Source: an uncultured Actinomycetes bacterium (GTDB lineage Bacteria; Actinomycetota; Actinomycetes; Nanopelagicales; Nanopelagicaceae). Taken from it: a DNA stretch of 33,580 bases. The notes under the pieces are model-generated. The model worked only from the letters and a program-made list of their open reading frames with translations, searched no databases and was not told the origin of the DNA. A program made the position numbers and the translations under genes. Where the stretch lies: positions 1-33,580 of the forward strand of contig CAIMNT010000214.1 in assembly GCA_903842855.1 (NCBI GenBank), read 5' to 3'. The number at the start of each line of letters is the position of its first letter. Position 1 is the stretch's first letter. Shown here piece by piece: positions 10,870 to 22,388 of this stretch.

Positions 10870-11920
10870 AATATCTGTGCACGCCGATATCGACTACGAG
10901 GTTGAAGTTGGGGGAGAGTGGTTCCCATTTCTCTCTAGCGCTCTTAAGGAGCATGAGAAAGTATTGGTGGTTGCGCCACCTATTATCATTGATCTTGCCC
11001 AGCTAGAAAAGTTATCGCAGATTCATGGCTTCGATTTATTTACTTCCCCTGATGGCGAGGCGCAAAAGGATTATGCGACTGTTGAGCGGATCTGGCAGAC
11101 CTTAGGAACACTCGAGTACGGCAGATTAGATGCAATTGTTGGAATTGGTGGGGGAGCAACCACAGATCTAGCTGGTTTTGCTGCAGCCACTTGGTTAAGA
11201 GGAGTCTCCTGGTATGCGATCCCGACCACTCTCGCCGGCATGGTAGATGCTGCAGTGGGTGGCAAGACCGGTATAAATACAGAAGTCGGTAAAAACTTAG
11301 TTGGATCTTTCTATTCACCCAAAGGTGTCTGCGCAGATATGAGTTGGCTCGACTCACTTTCGGATCGTGACTACTCCGCAGGTTTAGCGGAGGTTATCAA
11401 AACCGGATATATCAGAGATACCTCGATCCTCTCCTTGCTCAATGGTGTGCAGGATCTAGGAGAGGCGCGTGAGTATTCGTTGGAAATTGTCACTAAGAGC
11501 GTTGCTGTGAAAGCCCATGTCGTCTCCAGTGATTTTAAAGAAGGCAAGTTGCGCGAGATACTCAACTTCGGTCATACCTTGGGTCATGCCGTGGAGAAGA
11601 GTGCTAACTATTCATTGCGACATGGTGAAGCAGTCTCGATCGGTCTTGTTTTCGCCACGCTCCTCAGCGAATCAACTCTTCAATTTCCTAACTCCGAGAC
11701 CAACCAGCTCACCGCACTTCTAGAAAAGTTCAAGTTGCCTACCCACATAAGTCGTGACGCATACCCTTGGGAGGATCTGCTCTCGTTAATGAGCGGAGAT
11801 AAGAAGAGCCGAAATGGGCGAATCCGATTTATCGGGTTGAAAGCCGTTGGCCAACCAGACTGGATTGAGACTGTCGATCCCAACCTGCTGAAGGCTACGT
11901 ATGAGAGAATTGCCACATGA
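10862..11920 (+). CDS. aroB: 3-dehydroquinate synthase
   Basis: DGEAQKDYATVERIWQTL, VGIGGGATTDLAGFAAATWLRGV, PTTLAGMVDAAVGGKTGIN, NFGHTLGHAVE. Confidence 0.96.
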   Translation: MNKISVHADIDYEVEVGGEWFPFLSSALKEHEKVLVVAPPIIIDLAQLEKLSQIHGFDLFTSPDGEAQKDYATVERIWQTLGTLEYGRLDAIVGIGGGATTDLAGFAAATWLRGVSWYAIPTTLAGMVDAAVGGKTGINTEVGKNLVGSFYSPKGVCADMSWLDSLSDRDYSAGLAEVIKTGYIRDTSILSLLNGVQDLGEAREYSLEIVTKSVAVKAHVVSSDFKEGKLREILNFGHTLGHAVEKSANYSLRHGEAVSIGLVFATLLSESTLQFPNSETNQLTALLEKFKLPTHISRDAYPWEDLLSLMSGDKKSRNGRIRFIGLKAVGQPDWIETVDPNLLKATYERIAT

Positions 11921-12357
11921 GCGCTGCACAGAGAATTCTTGTTCTTAACGGTCCGAATTTAGACCGCTTGGATCTTCGAGATTCCAACATCTACGGTTCG
12001 ATGAACTTCCAAGAGTTGTCAGCCTTCATCACAGCAGCGGCAGATGAATTAGGCTTTGCGGCAGAGGTGCGGCAGAGCAATTCTGAGGTTGAAATCATCA
12101 CCTGGCTTCATGAGGCGGCCGATGCTCAGATTCCAGTAATTTTTAACCCTGCAGCCTTTACACATTATTCCTATGCGATTCGAGATGCTGCCGCCATGTT
12201 GCGCGCCCCTCTCATAGAAGTCCATTTGAGCAATCCTCTCTCGCGAGAGGAGTTTCGTCACACCTCGGTGATCTCCGGCGTAGCTAAGGGCACAATTGCG
12301 GGATTTGGCCCAAACTCCTACAAGCTGGCTATTTTGGCGATGAAAGAGTTGATCTAA
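11917..12357 (+). CDS. aroQ: Type II 3-dehydroquinate dehydratase
   Basis: [66 protein letters not shown]. Confidence 0.95.
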   Translation: MSAAQRILVLNGPNLDRLDLRDSNIYGSMNFQELSAFITAAADELGFAAEVRQSNSEVEIITWLHEAADAQIPVIFNPAAFTHYSYAIRDAAAMLRAPLIEVHLSNPLSREEFRHTSVISGVAKGTIAGFGPNSYKLAILAMKELI

Positions 12358-12365
12358 CCTTCAGG

Positions 12366-12377
12366 TATTCTGCCCCA
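12366..12377 (+). promoter_or_regulatory. Putative leaderless promoter -10 (TATTCT-N6-ATG) for efp
   Basis: TATTCT 12366-12371, GCCCCA spacer, ATG 12378; no SD. Confidence 0.6.
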
Positions 12378-12941
12378 ATGGCTACTACAAATGACCTTAA
12401 GAACGGCATGACCCTCGAAATCGAGAACAAGTTGTGGACCGTTGTTGAATTTCAACACGTTAAGCCCGGCAAGGGCCCTGCTTTCGTGCGCACCAAATTG
12501 AAGCTGGTTCCAGGCGGCAAAGTCGTCGAGAGAACCTTCAACGCTGGTGTAAAAGTGGAGATTGCTCAACTCGAGAAGCGCGATATGCAGTATCTGTATC
12601 GCGATAGTGATGGATTTATCTTCATGGATACCCAGAACTACGATCAGATCAATATCAGCCCTGAGGTGGTGGGCGATGCTGCCGACTACATGTTGGAAAA
12701 TACCGAGGCTGTTGTCGCGGTACATGATGGAAATCCGCTCTACATCGATCTGCCAGCTTCTGTGGAGCTAACCATCACTTATACCGAGCCAGGTCTCCAA
12801 GGTGATCGCTCCTCTGGAGGAACCAAGCCAGCCACTGTAGAAACTGGAATTCAAATTCAAGTCCCTCTCTTCATCAAACAAGATGAGAAGGTGCTCGTCG
12901 ATACCCGCACAGGTGCCTACCTGGGCCGAGCTAATTCCTAG
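12378..12941 (+). CDS. efp: Elongation factor P
   Basis: [77 protein letters not shown]. Confidence 0.97.
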   Translation: MATTNDLKNGMTLEIENKLWTVVEFQHVKPGKGPAFVRTKLKLVPGGKVVERTFNAGVKVEIAQLEKRDMQYLYRDSDGFIFMDTQNYDQINISPEVVGDAADYMLENTEAVVAVHDGNPLYIDLPASVELTITYTEPGLQGDRSSGGTKPATVETGIQIQVPLFIKQDEKVLVDTRTGAYLGRANS

Positions 12942-12956
12942 TTCGGCTTCTGCTAA

Positions 12957-13367
12957 GTGAGCGCTAGGCGCAAGGCACGCAAACGAGCCTTAGATATCCT
13001 CTTTGAGGCGGATATGCGCAGTACTCCCGCAGCAGCTCTTCTCAACGAACGTCCAGTCGATGAGATTTCGCAGGCAGAGTACCTTCGCACCTTAGTTCAA
13101 GGGGTCGGTGAGCATCGTGAAAAGATCGATGAGCTGATCCATACCTATGCCGAAGGCTGGGACATGGATCGCATGCCAATTATCGACCGAAATCTGCTTC
13201 GCATAGCCCTCTTTGAGATTTTGTGGAATCCAGAAGTTGACGACAAGGTCGCCGTATCAGAAGCGGTTGAGATCGCTCAAGAACTCTCCACTAAGGACTC
13301 CGCCTCCTACATAAATGGAATATTGGGACGAGTAATCCTCCTTAAGTCGGTCATCTCGCTGACATAA
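12957..13367 (+). CDS. nusB: Transcription antitermination factor NusB
   Basis: GTG start; MSARRKARKRALDILFEADMR, MPIIDRNLLRIALFEILWNPEVDDKVAVSEAVEIAQELSTKDSASYINGILGR. Confidence 0.94.
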   Translation: MSARRKARKRALDILFEADMRSTPAAALLNERPVDEISQAEYLRTLVQGVGEHREKIDELIHTYAEGWDMDRMPIIDRNLLRIALFEILWNPEVDDKVAVSEAVEIAQELSTKDSASYINGILGRVILLKSVISLT

Positions 13368-13388
13368 AAGGACTGGTACCCTTGCCCA

Positions 13389-13446
13389 AGCGGGAAATCC
13401 CGCTGATCCTTTAACTGACGTCCTGTGAGGCGGCAAAGGAGCTTAG
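13389..13446 (+). promoter_or_regulatory. pyrR 5' leader: hairpin AGCGGG-AAAT-CCCGCT (13389-13404) followed by a PyrR-binding-loop-like hairpin (about 13407-13440) containing the SD
   Basis: TCCTTT (13407-13412) pairs with AAAGGA (13435-13440) and encloses ...ACGTCCTGTGAGGCGG..., which resembles the known PyrR RNA site (TCCNGNGAGG-type). AAAGGAG at 13435-13441 is the pyrR SD, 5 nt before ATG 13447. Confidence 0.8.
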
Positions 13447-13968
13447 ATGAGTGTTGTTTTGGATCAGAGCGAAATAGATCGTTCGCTTAAGCGTATTGCT
13501 CACGAAATCATTGAGCGCAATCATGGACTCGATTCGGTAGTTCTTTTGGGAATTCCAACTCGCGGAGTCACACTGGCCCATCGCATTGGATCGTTTCTAT
13601 CTGCGATAGATACCCCGGTACCTGTTGGGGCGCTGGATATCACGATGTATCGAGATGATCTTCGACTACGACCACCAAAACCTTTAGTCGCCACCCAGAT
13701 TCCCGCCGGTGGATTGGAGGGGAAGGATCTCGTTTTGGTCGACGATGTCCTCTTCTCAGGTCGCACCATTCGCGCCGCGTTAGATGCGATTGGAGAGTTG
13801 GGCAGGCCAAAGACAGTTCAATTAGCGGTGCTTATTGATAGAGGGCACAGAGAGCTACCCATCCGTGCTGATTACGTTGGCAAAAATATTCCTACTAATT
13901 CCCGTGAAAATGTGCGAGTTCAACTTCGTGAAATTGATTCAATAGACCAGGTTGAGGTGACCTTGTGA
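13447..13968 (+). CDS. pyrR: Bifunctional pyr operon regulator / uracil phosphoribosyltransferase PyrR
   Basis: [37 protein letters not shown] (PRPP loop), [24 protein letters not shown]. Confidence 0.97.
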   Translation: MSVVLDQSEIDRSLKRIAHEIIERNHGLDSVVLLGIPTRGVTLAHRIGSFLSAIDTPVPVGALDITMYRDDLRLRPPKPLVATQIPAGGLEGKDLVLVDDVLFSGRTIRAALDAIGELGRPKTVQLAVLIDRGHRELPIRADYVGKNIPTNSRENVRVQLREIDSIDQVEVTL

Positions 13969-14927
13969 TTACTTCTGGGCATCTCTTATCTGTTAACGAT
14001 CTTTCGCGAGAGGGGGCGCTAGAGGTTCTCGATACCGCGCGTGAACTCTCCCGCATTACAGATGGGGCAATAAAGAAATTGCCAACGTTGCGCGGTAGAA
14101 CGGTCGTCAATCTTTTTTTTGAAGATTCAACGCGAACTCGACTTAGTTTTGAGGCTGCTGCTAAGCGTTTATCAGCCGATGTTATTAACTTCTCTGCCAA
14201 AGGTTCGAGCGTGAGCAAGGGCGAGTCTCTTAAGGACACCGCTCAAACCTTAGAGGCGATGGGTGCGCAATTAGTAATAGTTCGTCACGGATCTTCAGGT
14301 GCCGCTGCGCGATTGGCACAATCAGGTTGGATTAGTTCTCATGTGGTGAATGCTGGGGATGGTATGCACGAACATCCCACCCAGGCCTTGCTCGATGCCT
14401 ACACAATTCGCGATCACTTCCCAGATCACGATCGAGATTTCACTGGTCTTCGCGTCGGAATTGTGGGCGACATCTTGCATTCGCGAGTTGCACGCAGTAA
14501 CGCGCTACTTCTTACTTCGTTGGGAGCAGAGGTGGTGTTAATTGCTCCTCCGACTTTAATCCCAATCGGAATTGAAAGTTGGCCGGTGCGTGTCTCATAT
14601 GATCTCGATGCAGAAATTGAATCGTTGGATGCAATCATGATGCTGCGAGTGCAGAGCGAGAGAATGAGCGATGCCTTCTTCCCCAGCGAGCGCGAGTACG
14701 CGCGAGATTTTGGATTAGGTGCAGAACGGGTCAAAGCGCTTAAAGAGAGCGCAATTATTATGCATCCAGGACCAATGAATAGAGGTCTTGAGATCTCTGC
14801 ATCGAGTGCAGACTCACAGCGTTCTGTGATTTTGGAGCAAGTTGCCAATGGAGTAATTGTTCGAATGGCCGTTCTCTATCTCTTGATGGGCGGGGCAGCA
14901 ATTCCAACCGAGGGGGTCTTGGTATGA
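13965..14927 (+). CDS. pyrB: Aspartate carbamoyltransferase catalytic subunit
   Basis: [52 protein letters not shown]. Confidence 0.97.
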   Translation: MITSGHLLSVNDLSREGALEVLDTARELSRITDGAIKKLPTLRGRTVVNLFFEDSTRTRLSFEAAAKRLSADVINFSAKGSSVSKGESLKDTAQTLEAMGAQLVIVRHGSSGAAARLAQSGWISSHVVNAGDGMHEHPTQALLDAYTIRDHFPDHDRDFTGLRVGIVGDILHSRVARSNALLLTSLGAEVVLIAPPTLIPIGIESWPVRVSYDLDAEIESLDAIMMLRVQSERMSDAFFPSEREYARDFGLGAERVKALKESAIIMHPGPMNRGLEISASSADSQRSVILEQVANGVIVRMAVLYLLMGGAAIPTEGVLV

Positions 14928-16225
14928 CTAGCTCTGAATTTATTTTGCGAAATGTTCGCCTTGCAGATGGCGCCGTTGTTGATGTTGAAATCCGCGGGGA
15001 GAGAATCTCGAAGATCTCCGAAAGAATCGATTCCGCGCTACCAGTGATTGAGGGAGATGGTCACTTACTGCTGCCAGGGTTAGTTGATCTGCATACTCAC
15101 CTGCGCGAACCAGGTAAGGAGAGTTCGGAGACTGTATTGTCAGGTAGCCAAGCGGCAGTCAAAGGCGGCTACACAGCAGTAAGTGCTATGGCTAACACCT
15201 CACCGGTTGCTGATACCGCGGGCGTGGTTGAGCAAGTGGCGCGGCTTGGCGTTACTGCCGGGCTCTGCGATGTCTTTCCCATTGGTGCGGTGACGGTCGG
15301 ACTACAAGGTGAGCAACTGGCCGAGCTCTCTGCAATGGCGCACTCGGCGGCGAAAGTTCGCATCTTCAGCGATGATGGGCGTTGCGTGAGCGATCCGCTT
15401 TTAATGCGACGCGCATTGGAATATGTAAAGAGTTTTAATGGAGTCATAGCGCAACATGCCCAAGATCCGATTTTGACAGTTGGAGCCCAGATGAACGAGG
15501 GTGCGGTTTCAAGCAGACTTGGCCTTCAGGGATGGCCTGCAATAGCAGAGGAGTCGATTATTGCCCGCGACATCTTGTTGGCAAACTATGTTCAAAGCCG
15601 CCTGCATATCTGTCACCTAACAACTAAGGGTGGAGTCGAGATTGTGCGATGGGCCAAAAGCCATGGAATGGCGGTCACTGCAGAAGTAACTCCGCACCAT
15701 CTTTTTCTTACAGAAAAATCAGCAGAAGGTTACGATCCAATCTACAAAGTTAATCCTCCGCTGCGAACTCAAGAAGATGTAGTAGCGCTCAGGCAAGGTC
15801 TGGCAGATGGAACTATCGATATTGTGGCTACCGATCACGCGCCTCATCCAGCTGAGGATAAGGATTGTGAGTGGAATGCAGCGGCCTTTGGTATGACGGG
15901 ACTTGAGACGGCCTTCGCCGTGGTCAATACAGCGATGGTGCAATCGGGTTTAATGGATTGGAGCACTCTGGTTACTCGTATGTCCACTTCTCCTGCTCAG
16001 ATCGGTGGATATCAGGACCATGGCAGAATTGCCATCGGATCTCCGGCGAACGTGGTTCTGGTTGATCCTCTCAAGCAGTGGAAGGTAGACAGGTCAAAGA
16101 TGCTCTCGCGTAGCTCCAATACGCCATTCCACGATCTCACTTTGAGCGGTGAGGTACTCCACACCTTCTATCGCGGAGTCCAGGTATTGCGCGATGGTCA
16201 ACTGACGGGGTTGAAGCATGAGTAA
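14924..16225 (+). CDS. pyrC: Dihydroorotase
   Basis: [64 protein letters not shown]. Confidence 0.96.
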   Translation: MTSSEFILRNVRLADGAVVDVEIRGERISKISERIDSALPVIEGDGHLLLPGLVDLHTHLREPGKESSETVLSGSQAAVKGGYTAVSAMANTSPVADTAGVVEQVARLGVTAGLCDVFPIGAVTVGLQGEQLAELSAMAHSAAKVRIFSDDGRCVSDPLLMRRALEYVKSFNGVIAQHAQDPILTVGAQMNEGAVSSRLGLQGWPAIAEESIIARDILLANYVQSRLHICHLTTKGGVEIVRWAKSHGMAVTAEVTPHHLFLTEKSAEGYDPIYKVNPPLRTQEDVVALRQGLADGTIDIVATDHAPHPAEDKDCEWNAAAFGMTGLETAFAVVNTAMVQSGLMDWSTLVTRMSTSPAQIGGYQDHGRIAIGSPANVVLVDPLKQWKVDRSKMLSRSSNTPFHDLTLSGEVLHTFYRGVQVLRDGQLTGLKHE

Positions 16226-17354
16226 GGCCTACCTCGTATTCGATGATGGAGCGATCTTCGAAGGGGAGAGTTGGGCAGCCCACGGTGAAACTTTTGGAGA
16301 GGCTGTCTTTTCCACTGGAATGACCGGTTATCAAGAGACTCTGACAGATCCTTCATATCACAAGCAGATAGTCATAATGACGGCACCTCACATAGGTAAC
16401 ACCGGAGTAAATGCTGACGATATGGAGTCAACCAAGATTTGGGTCGCTGGTTTTGTAGTTCGTAATCCCTCACCTCGAGTTAGCAACTGGCGTTCAGAAA
16501 ATTCTCTTGAGAGCGCTCTTATCGAGGCAGGCGTTGTGGGAATTCAAGGCGTTGACACGCGAGCGATTACCCGTCATCTTCGCGAGCGCGGTTCGATGCG
16601 AGTAGGGATATTCTCTGGAAATTCTCACACGAGAGATGAGATGGTTGTAAGAGTGCGCGCTACATCGCAAATGACGGGAGCTTTCCTAGCTAGCGAAGTT
16701 ACAACTGCCCAGCTTTATGTCGTCTCTCCTCCTCTGGGGGTTGCGACTAAGTTCCGCGTAGCTGCAATTGATCTTGGAATCAAGAATGCAACTCCTCGCT
16801 CCATGTCTGAGCGTGGGATGGAAGTCACCGTCTACCCACTGGGTACTTCGGCGGAGCAGATCAAAGCAACTCATCCGGATGGATTATTTATCTCAAATGG
16901 CCCAGGGGACCCTGCGACCATGACTCAGGTTGTGGATCTTGTCCGTGATTTCCTTATCGAGGAGATTCCGGTCTTCGGCATCTGTTTTGGCCACCAAATT
17001 TTGGGTAGAGCGCTTGGATTTGAAACCTACAAACTTCCCTTTGGGCACCGCGGTATTAATCAACCGGTAAAGAATATGCAGAGCGGACGTGTAGAAATAA
17101 CAGCACACAACCACGGTTTTGCTGTCGAGGCGCCGCTCGATACCAACTTCCGTACCGTCTTCGGCGCGGGATTTGTAAGTCACATCTGCCTCAATGACGG
17201 AGTAGTTGAAGGACTTGAACTCCTCGAAAGACCCGCCTTCAGCGTCCAATATCACCCTGAATCAGCCGCTGGTCCACACGACGCCGTTTATCTCTTTGAT
17301 CACTTTGCTGAGATGATGTCGAAATCCCGTTCCTCGAGAGGTACGCATGCCTAA
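16218..17354 (+). CDS. carA: Carbamoyl-phosphate synthase small subunit
   Basis: [60 protein letters not shown]. Confidence 0.97.
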   Translation: MSKAYLVFDDGAIFEGESWAAHGETFGEAVFSTGMTGYQETLTDPSYHKQIVIMTAPHIGNTGVNADDMESTKIWVAGFVVRNPSPRVSNWRSENSLESALIEAGVVGIQGVDTRAITRHLRERGSMRVGIFSGNSHTRDEMVVRVRATSQMTGAFLASEVTTAQLYVVSPPLGVATKFRVAAIDLGIKNATPRSMSERGMEVTVYPLGTSAEQIKATHPDGLFISNGPGDPATMTQVVDLVRDFLIEEIPVFGICFGHQILGRALGFETYKLPFGHRGINQPVKNMQSGRVEITAHNHGFAVEAPLDTNFRTVFGAGFVSHICLNDGVVEGLELLERPAFSVQYHPESAAGPHDAVYLFDHFAEMMSKSRSSRGTHA

Positions 17355-20300
17355 AGACACAAGTATCGAGAGCGTTCTCGTAATTGGTTCAGGTCCCATT
17401 GTTATCGGACAAGCGTGTGAATTCGATTATTCCGGCGTTCAAGCCTGTCGCGTGCTGAGAGAAGAAGGCATTCGAGTAATTCTTATCAACTCTAATCCTG
17501 CAACAATCATGACCGATCCGGAATTTGCGGATGCCACCTATATCGAACCAATTACACCTGAGTTCATACAAAAGATTATGGAGATTGAGAAGCCCACAGC
17601 TGTGCTTGCCACCCTTGGAGGACAGACCGCTCTCAACGCTGCCATGGCTCTGCATGAACGGGGATCATTCGAGAAATACGGGGTTCGGTTGATCGGCGCC
17701 AACGTAGATGCCATCAAGCGCGGAGAAGATCGCGAAATCTTTAAAACGATCGTCGCAAAAGTAGGGGGCGAGTCGGCTAAATCCAGAATCTGCCACTCCA
17801 TGGATGAGTGCCTGGCGGCGGCTGTTGAACTCAATTATCCGGTCGTCGTTCGTCCCTCTTTCACGATGGGTGGACTCGGTTCGGGTATCGCTTTTAGCCA
17901 AGAGGAACTGGCACTGATAGCAGGGGCCGGGCTTCGACACAGTCCTACCCACGAAGTGCTTTTGGAAGAGTCAATTTTGGGTTGGAAAGAGTTTGAGCTC
18001 GAGGTGATGCGTGATCATAAAGACAATGTTGTGATCGTCTGCAGTATCGAGAATGTGGACCCCATGGGAGTTCATACTGGCGACTCGATCACTGTTGCGC
18101 CGGCACTTACCTTGACCGACGTTGAATATCAGAAGCTTCGCGATCTCTCCATTGAGATTATTCGCGAGGTTGGAGTTGAAACTGGCGGTTGCAACATTCA
18201 ATTTGCGGTAAATCCTATTAATGGTCGCATTATTGTCATTGAGATGAATCCACGAGTTTCCCGTTCGTCGGCACTCGCTTCCAAAGCAACTGGATTTCCA
18301 ATTGCCAAAATTGCAACCAAGTTAGCGGTCGGTTATACCCTTGATGAAATTGAAAATGATGTTACAAAGAGTACGCCAGCATCCTTTGAACCGACTCTAG
18401 ATTACATTGTGGTCAAAGTCCCTAGATTCGCATTTGAAAAATTTGCCGAGGCCGATCCCAGACTTACTACCACCATGAAATCAGTTGGTGAAGCTATGGC
18501 TATGGGACGCTCCTTCGCCGAAGCACTTCAAAAGGCGCTTCGGTCATTAGAGAAGAAGGGAAGCGTCTTCTCGTGGCAAAGGAAGGGTGATGAGCTAATT
18601 TCTCTGCTCTCCAAAATTGGAATTCCAACTGAGTGGCGATTACAGCAGGTGCAGCGGGCTCTGTGGCTGGGTGCAACCATTGAGGAAGTTCATGAGATCA
18701 GCAAGATAGATCCATGGTTTCTGGCTCAAATTCAAGCCATCAATCTCTTAGCTGATGAAATTTCAAGTACTCCACAACTTGATCTCGCATTGCTAAAGAA
18801 GGCGAAGGTAAATGGCTTCTCAGATGCGCAAATTGCCGAGCTTCGCAATGTGACTAGCTTTTCCATTAGAAATGAGCGAATTAGTGCTCACATTCGTCCT
18901 GTCTACAAGATGGTGGATACATGTGCCGCGGAATTCGAATCAAGGACTCCGTACTACTACTCATCGTATGATCTTGAATCCGAAGTCTTGCCGCGTAGCA
19001 AGCCGGCGGTAATCATCCTTGGAAGCGGGCCTAATCGGATCGGTCAAGGTCTTGAGTTCGACTATTCATGTGTGCATGCCGCCTTTGCCTTACGTGAGGC
19101 GGGATATGAAACCATCATGATTAACTGCAACCCTGAGACTGTTTCTACCGATTACGATACTTCGGATCGACTTTACTTCGAACCTCTAACTCTAGAAGAT
19201 GTACTTGAAGTTATTGCCGCTGAGACCGCTGCAGGTCCTGTATTAGGTGTTATCGCTCAACTTGGAGGACAGACTCCTCTGGGCCTAGCGCGTGGTTTAC
19301 TTGAAGCAGGAGTGACTATCCTAGGAACGAGCCCTCACGCCATTGATATGGCGGAAGACAGAGGAGAGTTTGGAAGAATTCTGCAAGAGAATGAGCTCAA
19401 TGCTCCACAATTTGGCCTTGCCCGCTCGTATGAAGAGGCGGTGGCGGTTGCTGCAGAGATCTCATACCCGGTTCTGGTTCGACCATCCTTTGTTCTAGGT
19501 GGTCGAGGCATGGAGATCGTTTACGACGATGAATCCCTGAAAGGCTTCATAGAGAAGGCAACAGAAATTACTCCAAATCAACCGGTCCTGATCGACCGCT
19601 TCTTGGATGATGCTATTGAAATTGATGTCGACGCTCTTTTCGACGGCGATGAGCTTTATATGGCTGGCATCATGGAGCACATCGAAGAGGCAGGGATCCA
19701 CTCTGGAGATTCGGCGTGTGTATTACCAAGCATCTCGCTGACAGATAAACAGCTGATAGCGATAAGAGCTGCAACCGAGAAGATAGCGCGTGGCGTTGAT
19801 GTTCGAGGTCTTATAAATATTCAGTTCGCTATCTCTAGAGCAGATGGAGTTCTCTACGTCCTTGAAGCAAACCCTCGCGCATCGCGAACCGTCCCGTTCG
19901 TCTCCAAGGCCACTGGAATTCCATTGGCGAAGGCTGCGGCGTTGATCTCTATCGGCAGATCGATTCGCGACCTTAGAGATTCTGGGCTTCTTCCTCTCCA
20001 GGGGGATGGGGTTCCATTCGGAATCTGTGTAAAGGAGGCGGTACTACCTTGGAATCGCTTCCGCAGAGTAGATGGCACGGGAGTCGACTCAGTGCTAGGC
20101 CCCGAGATGCGATCTACCGGTGAAGTAATGGGAATTGCAGAAACTTTTGGAGAGGCATATGCCAAAAGTCAAACAGCCTCCTTTGGGGCCCTGCCTAAGA
20201 GTGGGAGCGTATTCCTCTCTTTATCGGAGAGAGATAAAGCTGCGAGCGTTGCACCGGCGCGGGAACTCACGAAGTTAGGTTTCACTCTCTTCACCACAAT

Positions 20301-20613
20301 CGGGACGCACACTTTGCTCGCATCTCACGGGGTGGCTTCAACAGTAGTTCGAAAGAATTCGGAGCCAGGTTCAGATCTATCTGCCGTTGACATTATCAAC
20401 ACAGGACAGGTCAACCTCGTGATCAACACTCCATTAGGACGAGGAACGCGACACGATGGTTGGCTAATCAGAACTGCATCTGTTCAACGCGGTATTCCTA
20501 TCATCACGACCATAGCTGGATTTAAAGCGGCTGTGGCGGGAATCGCTGATTTAAGTAATCGCGATGCTTCAGTTCTCTCGCTGCAAAAGTGGCAGAAGTT
20601 GGTGGGACGCTAA
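17347..20613 (+). CDS. carB: Carbamoyl-phosphate synthase large subunit
   Basis: 1088 aa; duplicated ATP-grasp; [45 protein letters not shown]-type motif, [39 protein letters not shown]. Confidence 0.98.
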   Translation: MPKDTSIESVLVIGSGPIVIGQACEFDYSGVQACRVLREEGIRVILINSNPATIMTDPEFADATYIEPITPEFIQKIMEIEKPTAVLATLGGQTALNAAMALHERGSFEKYGVRLIGANVDAIKRGEDREIFKTIVAKVGGESAKSRICHSMDECLAAAVELNYPVVVRPSFTMGGLGSGIAFSQEELALIAGAGLRHSPTHEVLLEESILGWKEFELEVMRDHKDNVVIVCSIENVDPMGVHTGDSITVAPALTLTDVEYQKLRDLSIEIIREVGVETGGCNIQFAVNPINGRIIVIEMNPRVSRSSALASKATGFPIAKIATKLAVGYTLDEIENDVTKSTPASFEPTLDYIVVKVPRFAFEKFAEADPRLTTTMKSVGEAMAMGRSFAEALQKALRSLEKKGSVFSWQRKGDELISLLSKIGIPTEWRLQQVQRALWLGATIEEVHEISKIDPWFLAQIQAINLLADEISSTPQLDLALLKKAKVNGFSDAQIAELRNVTSFSIRNERISAHIRPVYKMVDTCAAEFESRTPYYYSSYDLESEVLPRSKPAVIILGSGPNRIGQGLEFDYSCVHAAFALREAGYETIMINCNPETVSTDYDTSDRLYFEPLTLEDVLEVIAAETAAGPVLGVIAQLGGQTPLGLARGLLEAGVTILGTSPHAIDMAEDRGEFGRILQENELNAPQFGLARSYEEAVAVAAEISYPVLVRPSFVLGGRGMEIVYDDESLKGFIEKATEITPNQPVLIDRFLDDAIEIDVDALFDGDELYMAGIMEHIEEAGIHSGDSACVLPSISLTDKQLIAIRAATEKIARGVDVRGLINIQFAISRADGVLYVLEANPRASRTVPFVSKATGIPLAKAAALISIGRSIRDLRDSGLLPLQGDGVPFGICVKEAVLPWNRFRRVDGTGVDSVLGPEMRSTGEVMGIAETFGEAYAKSQTASFGALPKSGSVFLSLSERDKAASVAPARELTKLGFTLFTTIGTHTLLASHGVASTVVRKNSEPGSDLSAVDIINTGQVNLVINTPLGRGTRHDGWLIRTASVQRGIPIITTIAGFKAAVAGIADLSNRDASVLSLQKWQKLVGR

Positions 20614-21458
20614 TGAACCCTAAAGCTTCTCAGGTCCTGGCGGAGGTGCTCTCTAATAAACGCGTGGGTTCTTATAATCATATGGTCTTTGCTGTTGATG
20701 GGTTGGCCGCCCATTGCAAACCAGGAAATTTCGTCGCCATATCCGTCGGAGGTCCAACGTCTGCAATGATTTTGCGTCGGGCATTTGCTATCTATAGAGC
20801 AACGATGCGCAGCGATGGAATGGGTTTGCTTGAGTTGGTTGTTGCTCCTATGGGAAGCGGAAGTAAATGGTTAGCGGGTGCGCAGCCAGGCGACCGTGTC
20901 GACCTCATTGCGCCACTAGGAACTTCTTTTGGAATCCCTACAGAGCCCGTCAACGCTCTACTCATTGGCGGCGGTTACGGCTCCGCTCCACTCTTTGCTC
21001 TTGCAGAAACGCTGAAACAACGTGGCTGTCGGGTGGATATGGTTTTAGGGGCGAGCACCGCTGGGAAGATTTACGCACCACTCGAGGGAAAGAGATCGGT
21101 CAATTCTTTGACCATCACCACCGATGATGGCAGCGCCGGAACAACAGGTCGCGTAAGTGATGTCTTGCCTGATTTAATTAAAGAACATGAGATAGATGTT
21201 ATTTACTCCTGCGGTCCTATGGCGATGCTCGAGGCAATTACAATCATTGCAAAGGAATTTGGTGTGGTTCATCAATGCTCCGTCGAGGAGTCAATGGCCT
21301 GTGGTATTGGTGTCTGCATGACGTGTGTGTTACCAGTAGAGAGCGAAGATGGCCTAATTAGGATGGTTCGCTCATGTATTGATGGACCTGTCATGGATGG
21401 AAATAAGGTTCTCTGGACGCGATCACGCGAGGTCCCAGATGGAGTGTGGGGAAAATGA
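20613..21458 (+). CDS. pyrK: Dihydroorotate dehydrogenase electron-transfer subunit (PyrK-like)
   Basis: FAD/NAD reductase fold (LLIGGGYGSAPLFALAETL) and C-terminal [2Fe-2S] motif CSVEESMACGIGVCMTC...SC; ATG 20613 overlaps the carB stop; followed by pyrD. Confidence 0.9.
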   Translation: MNPKASQVLAEVLSNKRVGSYNHMVFAVDGLAAHCKPGNFVAISVGGPTSAMILRRAFAIYRATMRSDGMGLLELVVAPMGSGSKWLAGAQPGDRVDLIAPLGTSFGIPTEPVNALLIGGGYGSAPLFALAETLKQRGCRVDMVLGASTAGKIYAPLEGKRSVNSLTITTDDGSAGTTGRVSDVLPDLIKEHEIDVIYSCGPMAMLEAITIIAKEFGVVHQCSVEESMACGIGVCMTCVLPVESEDGLIRMVRSCIDGPVMDGNKVLWTRSREVPDGVWGK

Positions 21459-22387
21459 GCCTTAATTTTTCTACCTCACTCGCCGGGGCTTTCTTCCCAA
21501 ACCCGATCTTTACCGCATCAGGTTGTGCAGGTTCTGGTAAAGAACTCTCGCAATTTTTTCCACTGACATCGCTTGGTGCTGTGGTAACCAAATCAATCAT
21601 GATTAAGCCTCGCAGCGGTCGCGCTACTCCTCGCATGGCTGAAACACCAAGTGGAATGCTCAACTCCATAGGACTTCAAGGTCCAGGGATTGACCTCTTT
21701 CTCGAAAAAGATATTCCTTGGCTACGAGAACAAGGCGCACGAATCATCATCAGCATTGCGGGGGAGAGCGTTGATGACTACGCAGTTCTCGCACGCAGAT
21801 TACGAAGCGTTTCAGGTATTAGCGCTCTCGAAGTAAATATCTCCTGTCCAAATGTTGAAAATCGTGGTCAGGTATTCGCCTGTAATCCCGTGACGGCGGC
21901 TGAAGCAATCACCGCTGTTCGTAGAAATATTGGAGGGGAACTTCCAATCATCGCTAAACTCTCTCCGGATGTCACTGATATAACGGAGATTGCGCAAAGC
22001 GTTGTTGGGGCCGGTGCAGATGGGCTTGCTCTCATAAATACTCTTTTGGGAATGGTGATTGACACTAATTCAATGTCACCAAGGCTCTCTCAGAAGACTG
22101 GTGGTTTATCTGGACCAGCCATACGACCAATAGCAGTGCGCGCTATTTATCAAGTTCATGCCGCGCTTCCGCAGATCCCTATTGTGGGGATGGGCGGAGT
22201 TACATCGGGGCGTGATGCCTTTGAACTAGTGCTAGCCGGTGCACGAGCTATCTCGGTTGGGACCGCAACCTTTGGCAACCCCTCTGCCGTTATCAAGGTG
22301 CGCGATGAGTTGGAAGAGATCTGCACCGAACGTGGATTTTCATCTTTCTCCGATGCCGTTGGATATGCACATAGAGTGGAGTCGTAA
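21455..22387 (+). CDS. pyrD: Dihydroorotate dehydrogenase, class 1B-like catalytic subunit
   Basis: NPIFTASGCAGSGKE, EVNISCPNVENRGQVFACNP, IAKLSPDVTDITEIA, GGLSGPAIRPIAVRAIYQV, GMGGVTSGRDAFELVLAGARAISVGTA. Confidence 0.94.
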   Translation: MSLNFSTSLAGAFFPNPIFTASGCAGSGKELSQFFPLTSLGAVVTKSIMIKPRSGRATPRMAETPSGMLNSIGLQGPGIDLFLEKDIPWLREQGARIIISIAGESVDDYAVLARRLRSVSGISALEVNISCPNVENRGQVFACNPVTAAEAITAVRRNIGGELPIIAKLSPDVTDITEIAQSVVGAGADGLALINTLLGMVIDTNSMSPRLSQKTGGLSGPAIRPIAVRAIYQVHAALPQIPIVGMGGVTSGRDAFELVLAGARAISVGTATFGNPSAVIKVRDELEEICTERGFSSFSDAVGYAHRVES

Positions 22388-22388
22388 A

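Noticed and set aside
12354-12725. 123-aa minus-strand ORF covering the efp start
   Set aside because: Composition looks more protein-like than other shadow ORFs, but it is fully antisense to efp, has no recognisable domain, and is best explained by codon mirroring.
13389-13404. AGCGGG-AAAT-CCCGCT hairpin as a nusB transcription terminator
   Set aside because: No U-tract follows; it sits immediately before the PyrR site at the predicted transcript 5' end, so a leader role is more plausible.
14426-14848. 140-aa minus-strand ORF inside pyrB
   Set aside because: Antisense to well-conserved pyrB; no supporting motif.
22239-22388. N-terminal extension of the pyrF ORF
   Set aside because: Would overlap pyrD by about 150 nt; a canonical PyrF start (MKSLSPIILALDTDE) with upstream GGAG is at 22389.
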